Assembly (NCBI RefSeq): GCF_003391395.1
Contig: NZ_CP024190.1
Coordinates: 6,076,001-6,140,000, forward strand
Length of the DNA stretch: 64,000 bases
From: Mycobacterium marinum
GTDB taxonomy: Bacteria; Actinomycetota; Actinomycetes; Mycobacteriales; Mycobacteriaceae
Direction: 5' to 3'
The notes under the pieces were generated by a model that searched no databases, was not told the origin of the DNA, and saw nothing but the letters and a program-made list of their open reading frames with translations. This document shows, one piece after another, positions 44,160 through 52,618 of this stretch. Each line of letters begins with the position of its first letter. Position 1 is the first letter of the stretch. Made by a program: the position numbers and the translations under genes.

Positions 44160-45641
44160 GTGGGCGAAGAGGTCAAGCGCACCACGTATGACCGCGCACA
44201 CCGGCGGGAATACCGGCGCAAACTGCAACTATGTGTCGACGTCGTCGAGACGATGCTGGCACAGAGCGGCTTCGATGACGACGAAGCGCTCACCGGCATG
44301 GAGATCGAGTGCAACCTGGTCGACGGCGACTATCAGCCCGCCATGTCGAATCGGTATGTGCTGGACGCGATCGCCGACCCGGCCTATCAAACCGAATTGG
44401 GCGCGTTCAATATCGAGTTCAATGTGCCGCCCCGGCCGCTTCCCGGCGATACCGGCCTGCAGCTGGAAAAGGAGGTAAGGGCCAGCCTCAACGCTGCCGA
44501 GCAGAAGGCGAACTCCGGCGGCGCCCACATCGTGATGATCGGCATTCTGCCCACGCTGATGCCCCGGCACTTCGCGCAAGACTGGATGAGCGAATCGACC
44601 CGCTACAGCGCACTCAACGACTCCATCTTCGATGCCCGCGGCGAGGACATCCCGATCAATATCTCGGGCCCGGAGCCATTGAGCTGGCGGGCGGCATCCA
44701 TTGCCCCCGAATCCGCTTGCACCAGTATGCAATTGCATCTGCAGGTGTCGCCCGACGATTTCGCGCCCAACTGGAATGCGGCCCAGATGCTGGCCGGACC
44801 GCAGCTGGCGCTGGGCGCCAACTCACCCTATTTTTTCGGCCACCAGCTGTGGGCCGAGACGCGGATCGAGGTTTTTACCCAATCCACCGACACCCGGCCG
44901 GAGGAGCTCAAGACGCAGGGGGTGCGCCCCCGGGTGTGGTTCGGCGAACAGTGGATCACCTCGATCCTTGACTTGTTCAAGGAAAACGCCCGCTACTTTC
45001 CGTCGCTGCTGCCCGAGGTGTCCGACGAGGATCCGGTCGCCGAGCTTGCGGCCGGCCGGGCCCCGCAACTCGCCGAATTACGCCTGCACAACGGCACGGT
45101 GTACCGCTGGAATCGGCCGGTGTATGACGTCGCCGACGGGCGGCCACATCTGCGGTTGGAGAACCGCGTGTTGCCCGCCGGACCGACCGTCATCGACATG
45201 CTGGCCAATTCGGCGTTCTACTACGGTGCGCTGCGCACCCTGGCCGAGGCCGACCCCCAACCGTGGACCAAGATGAGTTTTGCTACCGCACAAGACAATT
45301 TCTTGACCGCGGCCCGGTATGGGATCGACGCCCGGCTGCACTGGCCGGGATTGGGTGAGGTGACCACACAGCAACTGGTGTTGGGCACGTTGCTGCCGAT
45401 GGCACATGAAGGACTGCAGCGATCCGGTGTCGCCGACGAGGTGCGGGAGCGGTTCTTGGGCGTCATCGAAGCCCGCGCCGAGAGCCGCCGCAACGGGGCG
45501 AGCTGGCAGGTGGCCACCGTGGCCGCGCTGCAGGACCGGGGGATGAACCGCGATGACGCGCTGGCCGAAATGCTGCGCCGCTATTGCGAACACATGCATG
45601 CCAACGAGCCGGTACATACCTGGCCGATTGAGCGCGAGTAG
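44160..45641 (+). CDS. GCS2-family glutamate-cysteine ligase-like protein (Rv3698)
   Basis: This is a 493-residue protein related to the carboxylate-amine ligase / glutamate-cysteine ligase type 2 family: GMEIECNLVDGDYQP near residue 46, FNIEFNVPPRPL, CTSMQLHLQVSP and RLENRVLPAGPTVIDM. EgtA, 5 kb away, is a different member, so this is a second ligase of the family with unknown substrate. The start is a GTG at 44160. It is followed by a methyltransferase 10 bases on. Confidence 0.87.
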   Translation: MGEEVKRTTYDRAHRREYRRKLQLCVDVVETMLAQSGFDDDEALTGMEIECNLVDGDYQPAMSNRYVLDAIADPAYQTELGAFNIEFNVPPRPLPGDTGLQLEKEVRASLNAAEQKANSGGAHIVMIGILPTLMPRHFAQDWMSESTRYSALNDSIFDARGEDIPINISGPEPLSWRAASIAPESACTSMQLHLQVSPDDFAPNWNAAQMLAGPQLALGANSPYFFGHQLWAETRIEVFTQSTDTRPEELKTQGVRPRVWFGEQWITSILDLFKENARYFPSLLPEVSDEDPVAELAAGRAPQLAELRLHNGTVYRWNRPVYDVADGRPHLRLENRVLPAGPTVIDMLANSAFYYGALRTLAEADPQPWTKMSFATAQDNFLTAARYGIDARLHWPGLGEVTTQQLVLGTLLPMAHEGLQRSGVADEVRERFLGVIEARAESRRNGASWQVATVAALQDRGMNRDDALAEMLRRYCEHMHANEPVHTWPIERE

Positions 45642-45651
45642 GTTGGCAATC

Positions 45652-46350
45652 ATGACTTCTCCGGTGATGGACTGGGACGACGCATACCAGCAGCAAGGGG
45701 CGTTCGAGGGTCCGCCGCCGTGGAATATCGGTGAACCACAGCCCGAACTGGCGGCGTTGATCGCGGCCGGAAAGATCCACAGCGACGTGCTCGATGCCGG
45801 CTGTGGGTACGCCGAGTTGTCGCTGGCACTGGCCGCCGAGGGGTACACGGTGGTGGGCATCGACATCACACCCACCGCCATTGCGGCGGCTACCAAGGCC
45901 GCCACCGAACGCGGATTGAGCAACACCAGTTTCATTCAGGCCGACATCACCGACTTCAACGCCTATCCGGCCGGCTCCGCCGGCCGATTCGCCACGGTGA
46001 TCGACAGCACCCTGTTTCACTCGCTGCCGGTATCGGGGCGCGACGATTACCTGAAATCGGTGCACCGCGCCGCGGCCCCCGGGGCCAGCTATTTCGTGCT
46101 GGTGTTCGCCAAGGGCGCCTTCCCGGCCGCGTTGGAGACCAAGCCCAATGAGGTCGACGAGGACGAGCTGCGGGCCGCGGTGGGCAAGTACTGGGAGATC
46201 GACGAGATCCGGCCGGCATTCATCCACGCCAATGTGCCGGTCATCCCGCCGCTGCCAGCTGGATCGCCAATCGAGTTTCCGCCGCACCAGCGAGACGAGA
46301 AGGGGCGGATGAAGTTTCCCGCCTACTTGCTCACCGCGCACAAGGCGTGA
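45652..46350 (+). CDS. SAM-dependent methyltransferase (Rv3699)
   Basis: This is a 232-residue class I methyltransferase from an ATG at 45652 (MTSPVMDWDDAY). The SAM motif I is VLDAGCGYAELSLALA near residue 46 and motif II-like GIDITPTAI follows; the post-I region is QADITDF. Closest in type to the thiopurine/UbiE-like methyltransferases. The acceptor is unknown. It is likely in an operon with the ligase-like gene upstream and converges with egtE. Confidence 0.9.
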   Translation: MTSPVMDWDDAYQQQGAFEGPPPWNIGEPQPELAALIAAGKIHSDVLDAGCGYAELSLALAAEGYTVVGIDITPTAIAAATKAATERGLSNTSFIQADITDFNAYPAGSAGRFATVIDSTLFHSLPVSGRDDYLKSVHRAAAPGASYFVLVFAKGAFPAALETKPNEVDEDELRAAVGKYWEIDEIRPAFIHANVPVIPPLPAGSPIEFPPHQRDEKGRMKFPAYLLTAHKA

Positions 46351-46365
46351 GCAAGCCCCGCACCG

Positions 46366-47517
46366 TCAGGTAGCGGTGGTCGCCGCGGTCGCCTCGATCA
46401 GCGCTTCAGCGAAGTTTTCCAGATCCTCGGCCGTGGTATCGACGTGTGGCGAGATGCGTAGCACCGGGGCCGTCAGCTCTTGGGGCGCCCGCGCAATTCC
46501 GGCGTAGGTGGTCAAGATCCGGCGCTGCTCGAGTAGCCACTCCCGCACCGCCGCCGGGTCGGCGCCGTCGATTGGCGCCAAAGTGGTAATCGCGCTGGGC
46601 TCGTCAACCTCTTCGACCACCAGCCAGCCGTCCACGTCCGCCAGCACCCGACGGGCCGCGGCGCCCAGCTCGGCCAGGCGGGCCCGGATCAACGCCGGCC
46701 CATATTCCAGATGCTCCCCCACCGCTAGTGAAAACCCAACTCGCGCCGCAATATTGGCTTCGCCAAACTCCAGGATCTGGGCGACCGACGTGGACGGTGA
46801 ATCCGGGGACCAATCCGGGTGCGCCAGGCGCGGCGTCAACCGATCCAGCACCTCCGGGCGCATGGCCAGCACTCCGACACCGCGCGGCCCGGCCAGCCAC
46901 TTGCGCGACGACGAATACGTGACATCGGCGCCCACGGCGCAATCTATCTGGCCCATCCCCTGAGCGGCGTCGACGACCAGGGGCAGCCCCAGCTCGCGGC
47001 AGAGCTCGGCCATCATGGCCAGCGGCTGCACGGTGCCCCGGTGGCTGGCCACCGGCGTCAGGTGCACCAGCTCCGGTGGGTTTTCCTCGAGTTCGTAGGC
47101 CGCATCGTCGAGGGCGAGCCGGCCGTCGTCCAGCGTCGGCAGCAGGCGAACCTCGAATCCGTGCGCGGCCATGACCGCCAGGTTGGGACCGTACTCGCCG
47201 GGCAGGCAGGCCAGCGTCCGGCTCTCCCGCGGCCAGCTGCCCAACAGCAGATCCAGTGCGTGCAGCGAGCCGGTGGTGAACACCACCCGCGCGTCAGGCA
47301 CGCCACACAAGGTCGCGACCGCGGCGCGCCCCGCATCAAGCACGGGTGCGGCGGCCTCGGCGGCCACGTATCCACCGACCTCCGCCTCGTGTAGACCATG
47401 GGCGGCGACGGCCTGCAGCACCTCGAGACTTTGCCGCGAGCAGGCGGCACTGTCCAAGTGCAGTCCCGCCGCCGCAGGACGTGCCGCCCGCCACCGGTCG
47501 GCCAGGGTGTCGGTCAC
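46366..47517 (-). CDS. egtE: Ergothioneine PLP C-S lyase EgtE
   Basis: This 383-residue fold-type I PLP enzyme performs the last step of ergothioneine synthesis, cleaving the C-S bond of hercynylcysteine sulfoxide. The PLP lysine is in SSSRKWLAGPRGVGVL, with VVDAAQGMGQID upstream carrying the PLP aspartate. The GTG at 47517 overlaps the TGA of egtD (GTGA). Last gene of egtA-egtE. Confidence 0.94.
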   Translation of the reverse strand: MTDTLADRWRAARPAAAGLHLDSAACSRQSLEVLQAVAAHGLHEAEVGGYVAAEAAAPVLDAGRAAVATLCGVPDARVVFTTGSLHALDLLLGSWPRESRTLACLPGEYGPNLAVMAAHGFEVRLLPTLDDGRLALDDAAYELEENPPELVHLTPVASHRGTVQPLAMMAELCRELGLPLVVDAAQGMGQIDCAVGADVTYSSSRKWLAGPRGVGVLAMRPEVLDRLTPRLAHPDWSPDSPSTSVAQILEFGEANIAARVGFSLAVGEHLEYGPALIRARLAELGAAARRVLADVDGWLVVEEVDEPSAITTLAPIDGADPAAVREWLLEQRRILTTYAGIARAPQELTAPVLRISPHVDTTAEDLENFAEALIEATAATTAT

Positions 47518-48479
47518 TTGGTGGCCAGGGACAGTCCGAAGTCGCCGGCCTCGTCGGTCCACCACTGGATGCGACGCAGGCCAGCCGCGTCCAGCTCGGC
47601 ACTGACACCTTCCGGCCGGAACTTGCAGGAAACCTCGGTGAGCATCTCCTCACCGGCAGCAAAATCGACGGTCAATCCCAACGCACGCACCCGCACCCGC
47701 TGCCGGCCCTCGGCCCGCAGCCACATCTCGATGCGCTCCTCCACGCTGTTCCAGCGGGCGATGTGCTGGTATGCGTCCACGTTGAAGTCCGCATCGAGTT
47801 CTCGGTTGACCACGGCGAGCACGTTGCGGTTGAACCGCGCCGTCACTCCCGCGGCATCGTCATACGCGCGGATCAGCCGGTCGGTGTCCTTGACCAGGTC
47901 GGTGCCCAGCAACAGACTGTCTCCGGGCCGCATCACCGCGGCCAGGCCGGCCAGGAACTCCGCTCGGGGCCCGGGCGTGAGGTTGCCGATCGTCGAGCCC
48001 AAGAAGACGAACAGCCGACGCCCGCCGGTCGGGATCTCGGCCAGGTGTTCCTCGAAATCACCGCAGACGGCGTTGATTTCGATGCCGGCATATTCGCTTT
48101 GAATCGCGCTTGCGGCCGCCGACAACACACTTTCGTCGACATCGAAGGGAACGAATCTTTGCAGCAGGCCGCGGTCTCGTAGCGCGTTCAACAACAGCCG
48201 CGTCTTTTCCGAAGTACCGCTGCCGAGCTCGACCAGGGTGTCGGCCGAGCTGGCTGCCGCGATGTCGGCCGACCGGGCACGCAGAATCTGCGCCTCGGCG
48301 CGGGTCGGATAGTACTCCGGCAATCGGGTGATCTGATCGAACAGCTCACTGCCGACGGCATCATAGAACCATTTGGGCGGCAGCGACTTTGGGCTCTTCT
48401 GCAGCCCGTCGAACACGTCGCGACGCAACGCGAGATAGACCGAGTCCTCGGCCAGGTGGTTGGATAGCGACAGCGTCAT
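47514..48479 (-). CDS. egtD: Histidine N-alpha-methyltransferase EgtD
   Basis: This 321-residue enzyme trimethylates histidine to hercynine with SAM. It has PKSLPPKWFYDAVGSELFDQI, the SAM-site TLVELGSGTSEKTRLLL, and FLGSTIGNL. The length equals Rv3701c. The ATG overlaps the egtC stop by four bases. It supplies the backbone of the ergothioneine pathway. Confidence 0.96.
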   Translation of the reverse strand: MTLSLSNHLAEDSVYLALRRDVFDGLQKSPKSLPPKWFYDAVGSELFDQITRLPEYYPTRAEAQILRARSADIAAASSADTLVELGSGTSEKTRLLLNALRDRGLLQRFVPFDVDESVLSAAASAIQSEYAGIEINAVCGDFEEHLAEIPTGGRRLFVFLGSTIGNLTPGPRAEFLAGLAAVMRPGDSLLLGTDLVKDTDRLIRAYDDAAGVTARFNRNVLAVVNRELDADFNVDAYQHIARWNSVEERIEMWLRAEGRQRVRVRALGLTVDFAAGEEMLTEVSCKFRPEGVSAELDAAGLRRIQWWTDEAGDFGLSLATK

Positions 48480-49189
48480 CGCGTTCCTTTCGTGGGCTCC
48501 AATGCGGTCAAGGTAACCCCTTCCGCGGTGACCTCGACCAGGTGCCGGTCCGGCACATCTTCCCAGTCGGTGCCGTTGTCATAGGGCTCACTGGCCACCA
48601 CCACCCCATCGGGGCGACGCAGGATGGAAAGGGTTTCGTTCCAGGTAGTGGCAAGCAAGCGAGACCCGTTCGCGGCCAGCACATTAAGCCGGGCACCTGG
48701 ATCGGCGGCCCCGATCTCGCGGATCGTGTCGCCCAGCGCATCCAGACCGCGCTCGAAGATGGCCGCCGCGAGCAATGCGCTGTCACATACCGATTCGGCT
48801 GAGTCGCTGCGCGGTAACACGGCCCGGTCGACGATGCCGTTGTGCGACAACAGCCAGCGGCCGTCGGTGAATGGGGCGGTCGCGCTGATGTCGATTGGCA
48901 TTCCGACGGTTGCGGAACGCACCGCGGCCACCACGCACGAGCTGCGCAATGCCGGTGCCACCGAATCAAAGGACGCATCACCCCACAGCGGAGCCGGGCT
49001 ACGCCAGCGCCGGGGCGCGGGGTCGTCGTAACCGCTGTCGAAGAAGCCGGCACCCCAGCCGTCGGCGTTCATCAGGCAGTGCTTCTGGCGGCGCGGCGCA
49101 TACGACTGCACCCGCAGACCGTAAGGCGGATCCAGCATCAGCGAGGAAAGCGTGACCTCGCTGCCGAGCCAACCGAGATGACGACACAT
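48476..49189 (-). CDS. egtC: Gamma-glutamyl hercynylcysteine sulfoxide amidohydrolase EgtC
   Basis: This 237-residue class II glutamine-amidotransferase-fold enzyme removes glutamate from the pathway intermediate. Cys2 (MCRHLGWLG) is the N-terminal nucleophile. NADGWGAGFF and LLSHNGIVD are typical of the fold. The ATG at 49189 shares one base with the egtB stop. Confidence 0.95.
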   Translation of the reverse strand: MCRHLGWLGSEVTLSSLMLDPPYGLRVQSYAPRRQKHCLMNADGWGAGFFDSGYDDPAPRRWRSPAPLWGDASFDSVAPALRSSCVVAAVRSATVGMPIDISATAPFTDGRWLLSHNGIVDRAVLPRSDSAESVCDSALLAAAIFERGLDALGDTIREIGAADPGARLNVLAANGSRLLATTWNETLSILRRPDGVVVASEPYDNGTDWEDVPDRHLVEVTAEGVTLTALEPTKGTR

Positions 49190-50490
49190 CAGGCGGCATC
49201 CTCAATGGACCACGCCAACCGAACGCCCGCGAAGATCTGGCGTCGATACGGATGGTCCCAGTTCCGGAAGCTGGGTCGCAGGATGGCCGGCTCGACCGCC
49301 CAAGATCCACCACGCAGCACCCGATAGTCGCCGTCGAAGAACGGCTGCGAGTAGCGCTGGTAGATCATCGGGGCGAAGCCCGGCCAGGGCCGCAGCGGCG
49401 ACGCGGTCCATTCCCAGACATCACCGAGCATCTGCTCGGCTCCGTACGCCGAAGCGCCGGCCGGATACGCACCGACCGGTGCCGGACGCAACGCCGTGGC
49501 ACCCAGGTTGGCGTGGGCGGCGAAGTTGCCGACCGGCCCCGCGGAGTCCCCCCACGGATAGCGGCGGCGCGAATTGGTCACCGGGTCCCACGCGCACGCC
49601 TTCTCCCACTCGATCTCGGTGGGTAGCCGGGCTCCGGCCCAGGCCGCGTAGGCCTCGGCCTCGAAGTAGGTGACATGCTGCACCGGCTCATCGGCCGGGA
49701 TGTCTTCCTGGTAGCCGAATCGGGTTCGGGTTCGCCCATCGGCGTTCCAGAATTGCGGCGCGCTCAGGCCGGCGCTCTGGCGGTGCGCCCAGCCGCGCGA
49801 TGACCACCACCGCGACTGCTGGTAGCCGCCGTCGTCGATGAAGTGCTGCCATTCGGCATTGGTGACCGGCACCCGGCCGATCCGGAACGCCGCAACGTCA
49901 ACCGGGTGGGCGGGACGCTCATTGTCCAGTGAGTACGGCTCGGCGCTACCGTCCACACCCAGCACGAACGGCCCGGCGGGGACCTCTACCGACGTTCCGG
50001 CCAGGCCCGCCCGTCCGGGAGGCAAGGCGGGGGTCTGCCCCAGCAACGGCGGGCCGGATCGCAGATTCAGCGCCTGCAACATCGTCTCGTTGTGTTGGCT
50101 TTCGTGGCTGATCACCATGCCGAACGTGAAGTCATCGCCCTGTCCGTCCAGGGCGTCGAGAGCATCCAGCACGGCCGCGCGGACCGTCCGGCAATATGAG
50201 TGCGCCTGCACCGGGGACAGCAGCGGAAGCTCGACCCGACTGGCCCGGTTGTGCACGAAGGCGTCGTAGAGACCCTCGACCGCCCGCGGCAGCATCCCCG
50301 GCCGATCCGGGTCGCCCTCACGTAGCAGCCACAGCTCTTCCTGCTGACCGATATGGGCCAGGTCCCACACCAGCGGGCTCATCAGGGGGTCATACTGGCG
50401 ACGAAGTTCGGCGTCGTCGAAATCGACCAGCCGCAACGTTTGGGTCCGGACCCGATCCAGGTCCTCGGCAAGTCTTTCTCGTGAGGTCAC
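49189..50490 (-). CDS. egtB: Hercynine oxygenase EgtB
   Basis: This 433-residue iron enzyme joins gamma-glutamylcysteine to hercynine with O2, forming the sulfoxide. The DinB-like N-terminal half has the three-His iron site at His46 (WDLAHIGQ), His129 and His133 (SHESQHNE). The C-terminal half is FGE-sulfatase-like (LPTEIEWEKAC, GDVWEWTASPL, VLRGGSW). The GTG start at 50490 overlaps the egtA stop. Confidence 0.96.
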   Translation of the reverse strand: MTSRERLAEDLDRVRTQTLRLVDFDDAELRRQYDPLMSPLVWDLAHIGQQEELWLLREGDPDRPGMLPRAVEGLYDAFVHNRASRVELPLLSPVQAHSYCRTVRAAVLDALDALDGQGDDFTFGMVISHESQHNETMLQALNLRSGPPLLGQTPALPPGRAGLAGTSVEVPAGPFVLGVDGSAEPYSLDNERPAHPVDVAAFRIGRVPVTNAEWQHFIDDGGYQQSRWWSSRGWAHRQSAGLSAPQFWNADGRTRTRFGYQEDIPADEPVQHVTYFEAEAYAAWAGARLPTEIEWEKACAWDPVTNSRRRYPWGDSAGPVGNFAAHANLGATALRPAPVGAYPAGASAYGAEQMLGDVWEWTASPLRPWPGFAPMIYQRYSQPFFDGDYRVLRGGSWAVEPAILRPSFRNWDHPYRRQIFAGVRLAWSIEDAA

Positions 50491-51776
50491 TGTTCCCCTC
50501 GGGCCAGCCGCGCGATTGCCGGCGCGACACCATGCTCGGTCACCTGATCGCCAAAGTCGTCACCGGGGCAGCGGCCCCGCTGCACGTAAGCCAGCAGCGA
50601 CTGCAGGGCGTCGGCAAGCTCGGCCGGCGCCCGTTCGGCGGCGATGGCCACACACCGGTTGGCCGCCGCATGCAGCCGCGGATCTCCCAGGCCCGCGCGC
50701 GCCGCCGTGTCCCACTCGGTGGCGACCGGCTGGACGGCCTCGAAGGCCAGCTCTGCGGCGCCGGGATCATCCAACAGCGTCACCAGGGTGAACACCACGG
50801 CGGGCCAGAACACGTTGGAAAGACTGTCCAGATAGCGGATCTCCAGCCACTGGCGTGGCCGCACCGGCGGGAACAGCGTGGTCAGGTGGTAGTCGAGATC
50901 GGCGTAGGTCGGCCGCCGATCGCCCAGCAAGACCCGACCGTCCACCCAGTCGGCGAAGGGCACATGGTGGGTCACCGCCACGGCATCCGGATTGTGCACC
51001 AGCATCACCGGGGCCTTGAGCGCGTAGTGCGCCCAGTCGGTGGCGGGATCGTCCGCGCTGGCCCCGAGGATCGGCCCGCATCGGCCGTCGTCCATCTGCC
51101 CCCACACCCGCTGCCGGGTTGATCTCCAGCCGGAGAACTCGCCGCCCAGCATCGGCGAGTTCGCGGCGATCGCGATCATCGTGGGTCCCAGGGCGTGCGC
51201 CAATCGCACCCGAGACGCCCATCCCGACAGCGGCCCGGCATCCAGGTTGACCTGGATGGAGGCGGTCGACGTCATCATTGCGGCGCCGGCCATCCCGGAC
51301 TGGCTGGCGGTGAAGAACTGCTCCATGGCCTGGTAGCGCGCGCCCGGATTGATCCGCATGGTCGGACGAATCGGGTCCGCACCCAGACAGACCAGGCCCA
51401 ACCCGGCGTCGGCAAAGGCCGACCGCAGCACGGCTTGGTCCCGGTTCATCGCGTCGATGGCGGCCAGGATGCCGTCGCACGGCGGACCCGATAATTCCAC
51501 GGCCCCGCCGGGTTCGACGGTGACCGCACTCCCACCCGGCGGCTGGCCCAGCCCCTCGAGAACGTCGCCGATCTCTTCCCAGCTCGGGCGGCGAAGCGGA
51601 TCGGCTGGGTCGTAGCAGTGCGCTTCGATCTCCAAACCGACTCGCCCAACGGGGCCGTCGACCAGGCAGCCATTGGCGATGTACTGCGCCGCGACCGCCG
51701 AACCGGCGATGTCGGCGGCGGCCGCACGGGAGCTGTCCAGCTGCGACGTCGCCGCAGGACTGGGGGCGAACGTCAT
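50487..51776 (-). CDS. egtA: Glutamate-cysteine ligase EgtA
   Basis: This 429-residue GCS2 ligase forms gamma-glutamylcysteine for the ergothioneine route. It has GRVGLEIEAHCYDP near residue 43, TASIQVNLDAG, and EIRYLDSL near residue 320. The ATG at 51776 has GGAGGGATC upstream; it is the first gene of the five-gene operon, each joined to the next by an overlap. The promoter should lie in the 147 bases before it. Confidence 0.95.
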   Translation of the reverse strand: MTFAPSPAATSQLDSSRAAAADIAGSAVAAQYIANGCLVDGPVGRVGLEIEAHCYDPADPLRRPSWEEIGDVLEGLGQPPGGSAVTVEPGGAVELSGPPCDGILAAIDAMNRDQAVLRSAFADAGLGLVCLGADPIRPTMRINPGARYQAMEQFFTASQSGMAGAAMMTSTASIQVNLDAGPLSGWASRVRLAHALGPTMIAIAANSPMLGGEFSGWRSTRQRVWGQMDDGRCGPILGASADDPATDWAHYALKAPVMLVHNPDAVAVTHHVPFADWVDGRVLLGDRRPTYADLDYHLTTLFPPVRPRQWLEIRYLDSLSNVFWPAVVFTLVTLLDDPGAAELAFEAVQPVATEWDTAARAGLGDPRLHAAANRCVAIAAERAPAELADALQSLLAYVQRGRCPGDDFGDQVTEHGVAPAIARLARGEQ

Positions 51777-51923
51777 ATCACGATCCCTCCGGGCCGGATG
51801 CTGCGCGGCTATCGGCAACGATAACCGCCACATGCCATCTTCCAGGTCATCTTCCAGACCGTCCCGACATATTCCCGCACGTCTTGGTTGCACGGGTCAG
51901 ACGGGTACCCACATTCGTGGGGA

Positions 51924-52589
51924 TTACTGGCCCAGGGCGTTCTGCATTGCCCCGGCCAGCACGTTGACCGCGGGACCGCCGTTGCCAGACTGGCAGACTT
52001 TGGCCTGCAACAACACATTTTCACGCAGCCGAGTTTGATTGAAACAGCGCCGGTCGGTGTCGGCTTCCTGCTTGGTCCACGCCGCGTCGGTAGCCGTGGG
52101 CGCGGGACCGTCGAACGACCAAACCTGGGTGGTGCCGTTGTCCAGATGCATGGCGGTGGTCTGCCCCGAACAACCCACGGTTCGGTCGACGACGCGATGG
52201 AACGCCCGGCTCGCGGCATCGGCGGTGGCGAATACACCGACCGCCTGCTTGACGTAGTGAGTCTGGTCGGTGGCAGAGGTCTGCGTGGTAGCCCCGTTGA
52301 ACGAGGCCAGGTCGGGATCGTCGAATACCTCGGGTAGCCCGATGTCAGCCCAGTTATTGCACACCGGTAGGTCAACCGAATACGCCTGGAACGGCTCAGT
52401 GAACACCGACTCCCACCCCATCGGCGCGCCGACGATATTGCCCACCGACCCCTTGCCGAGGACCGCGTAAGACACCACGCCCGGATCCGACGGGTTGGCC
52501 AGCGCAGGCGAAGCCACCAACGAGGCAGCCACTCCCAGCCCGAGCAGCGCTGCCGCCGTCGCGGGGCGCAAGGGGGTCGGACTGGCCAT
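51924..52589 (-). CDS. Secreted PknH-sensor-like protein (Rv3705c)
   Basis: This is a 221-residue protein with a signal peptide (MASPTPLRPATAAALLGLGVAASLVASPALA at the N-terminus, cut after ALA). The mature part resembles the extracellular PknH sensor-type domain: four Cys residues (LPVCNNW, TVGCSG, DRRCFNQTR, AKVCQSG) likely form two disulfides. ATG 52589 or 52601 is the start; neither has a strong ribosome-binding site. The ligand is unknown. Confidence 0.8.
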   Translation of the reverse strand: MASPTPLRPATAAALLGLGVAASLVASPALANPSDPGVVSYAVLGKGSVGNIVGAPMGWESVFTEPFQAYSVDLPVCNNWADIGLPEVFDDPDLASFNGATTQTSATDQTHYVKQAVGVFATADAASRAFHRVVDRTVGCSGQTTAMHLDNGTTQVWSFDGPAPTATDAAWTKQEADTDRRCFNQTRLRENVLLQAKVCQSGNGGPAVNVLAGAMQNALGQ

Positions 52590-52618
52590 GAGGCCGATCA
52601 TGCCAGGCGAGGCCGCGC

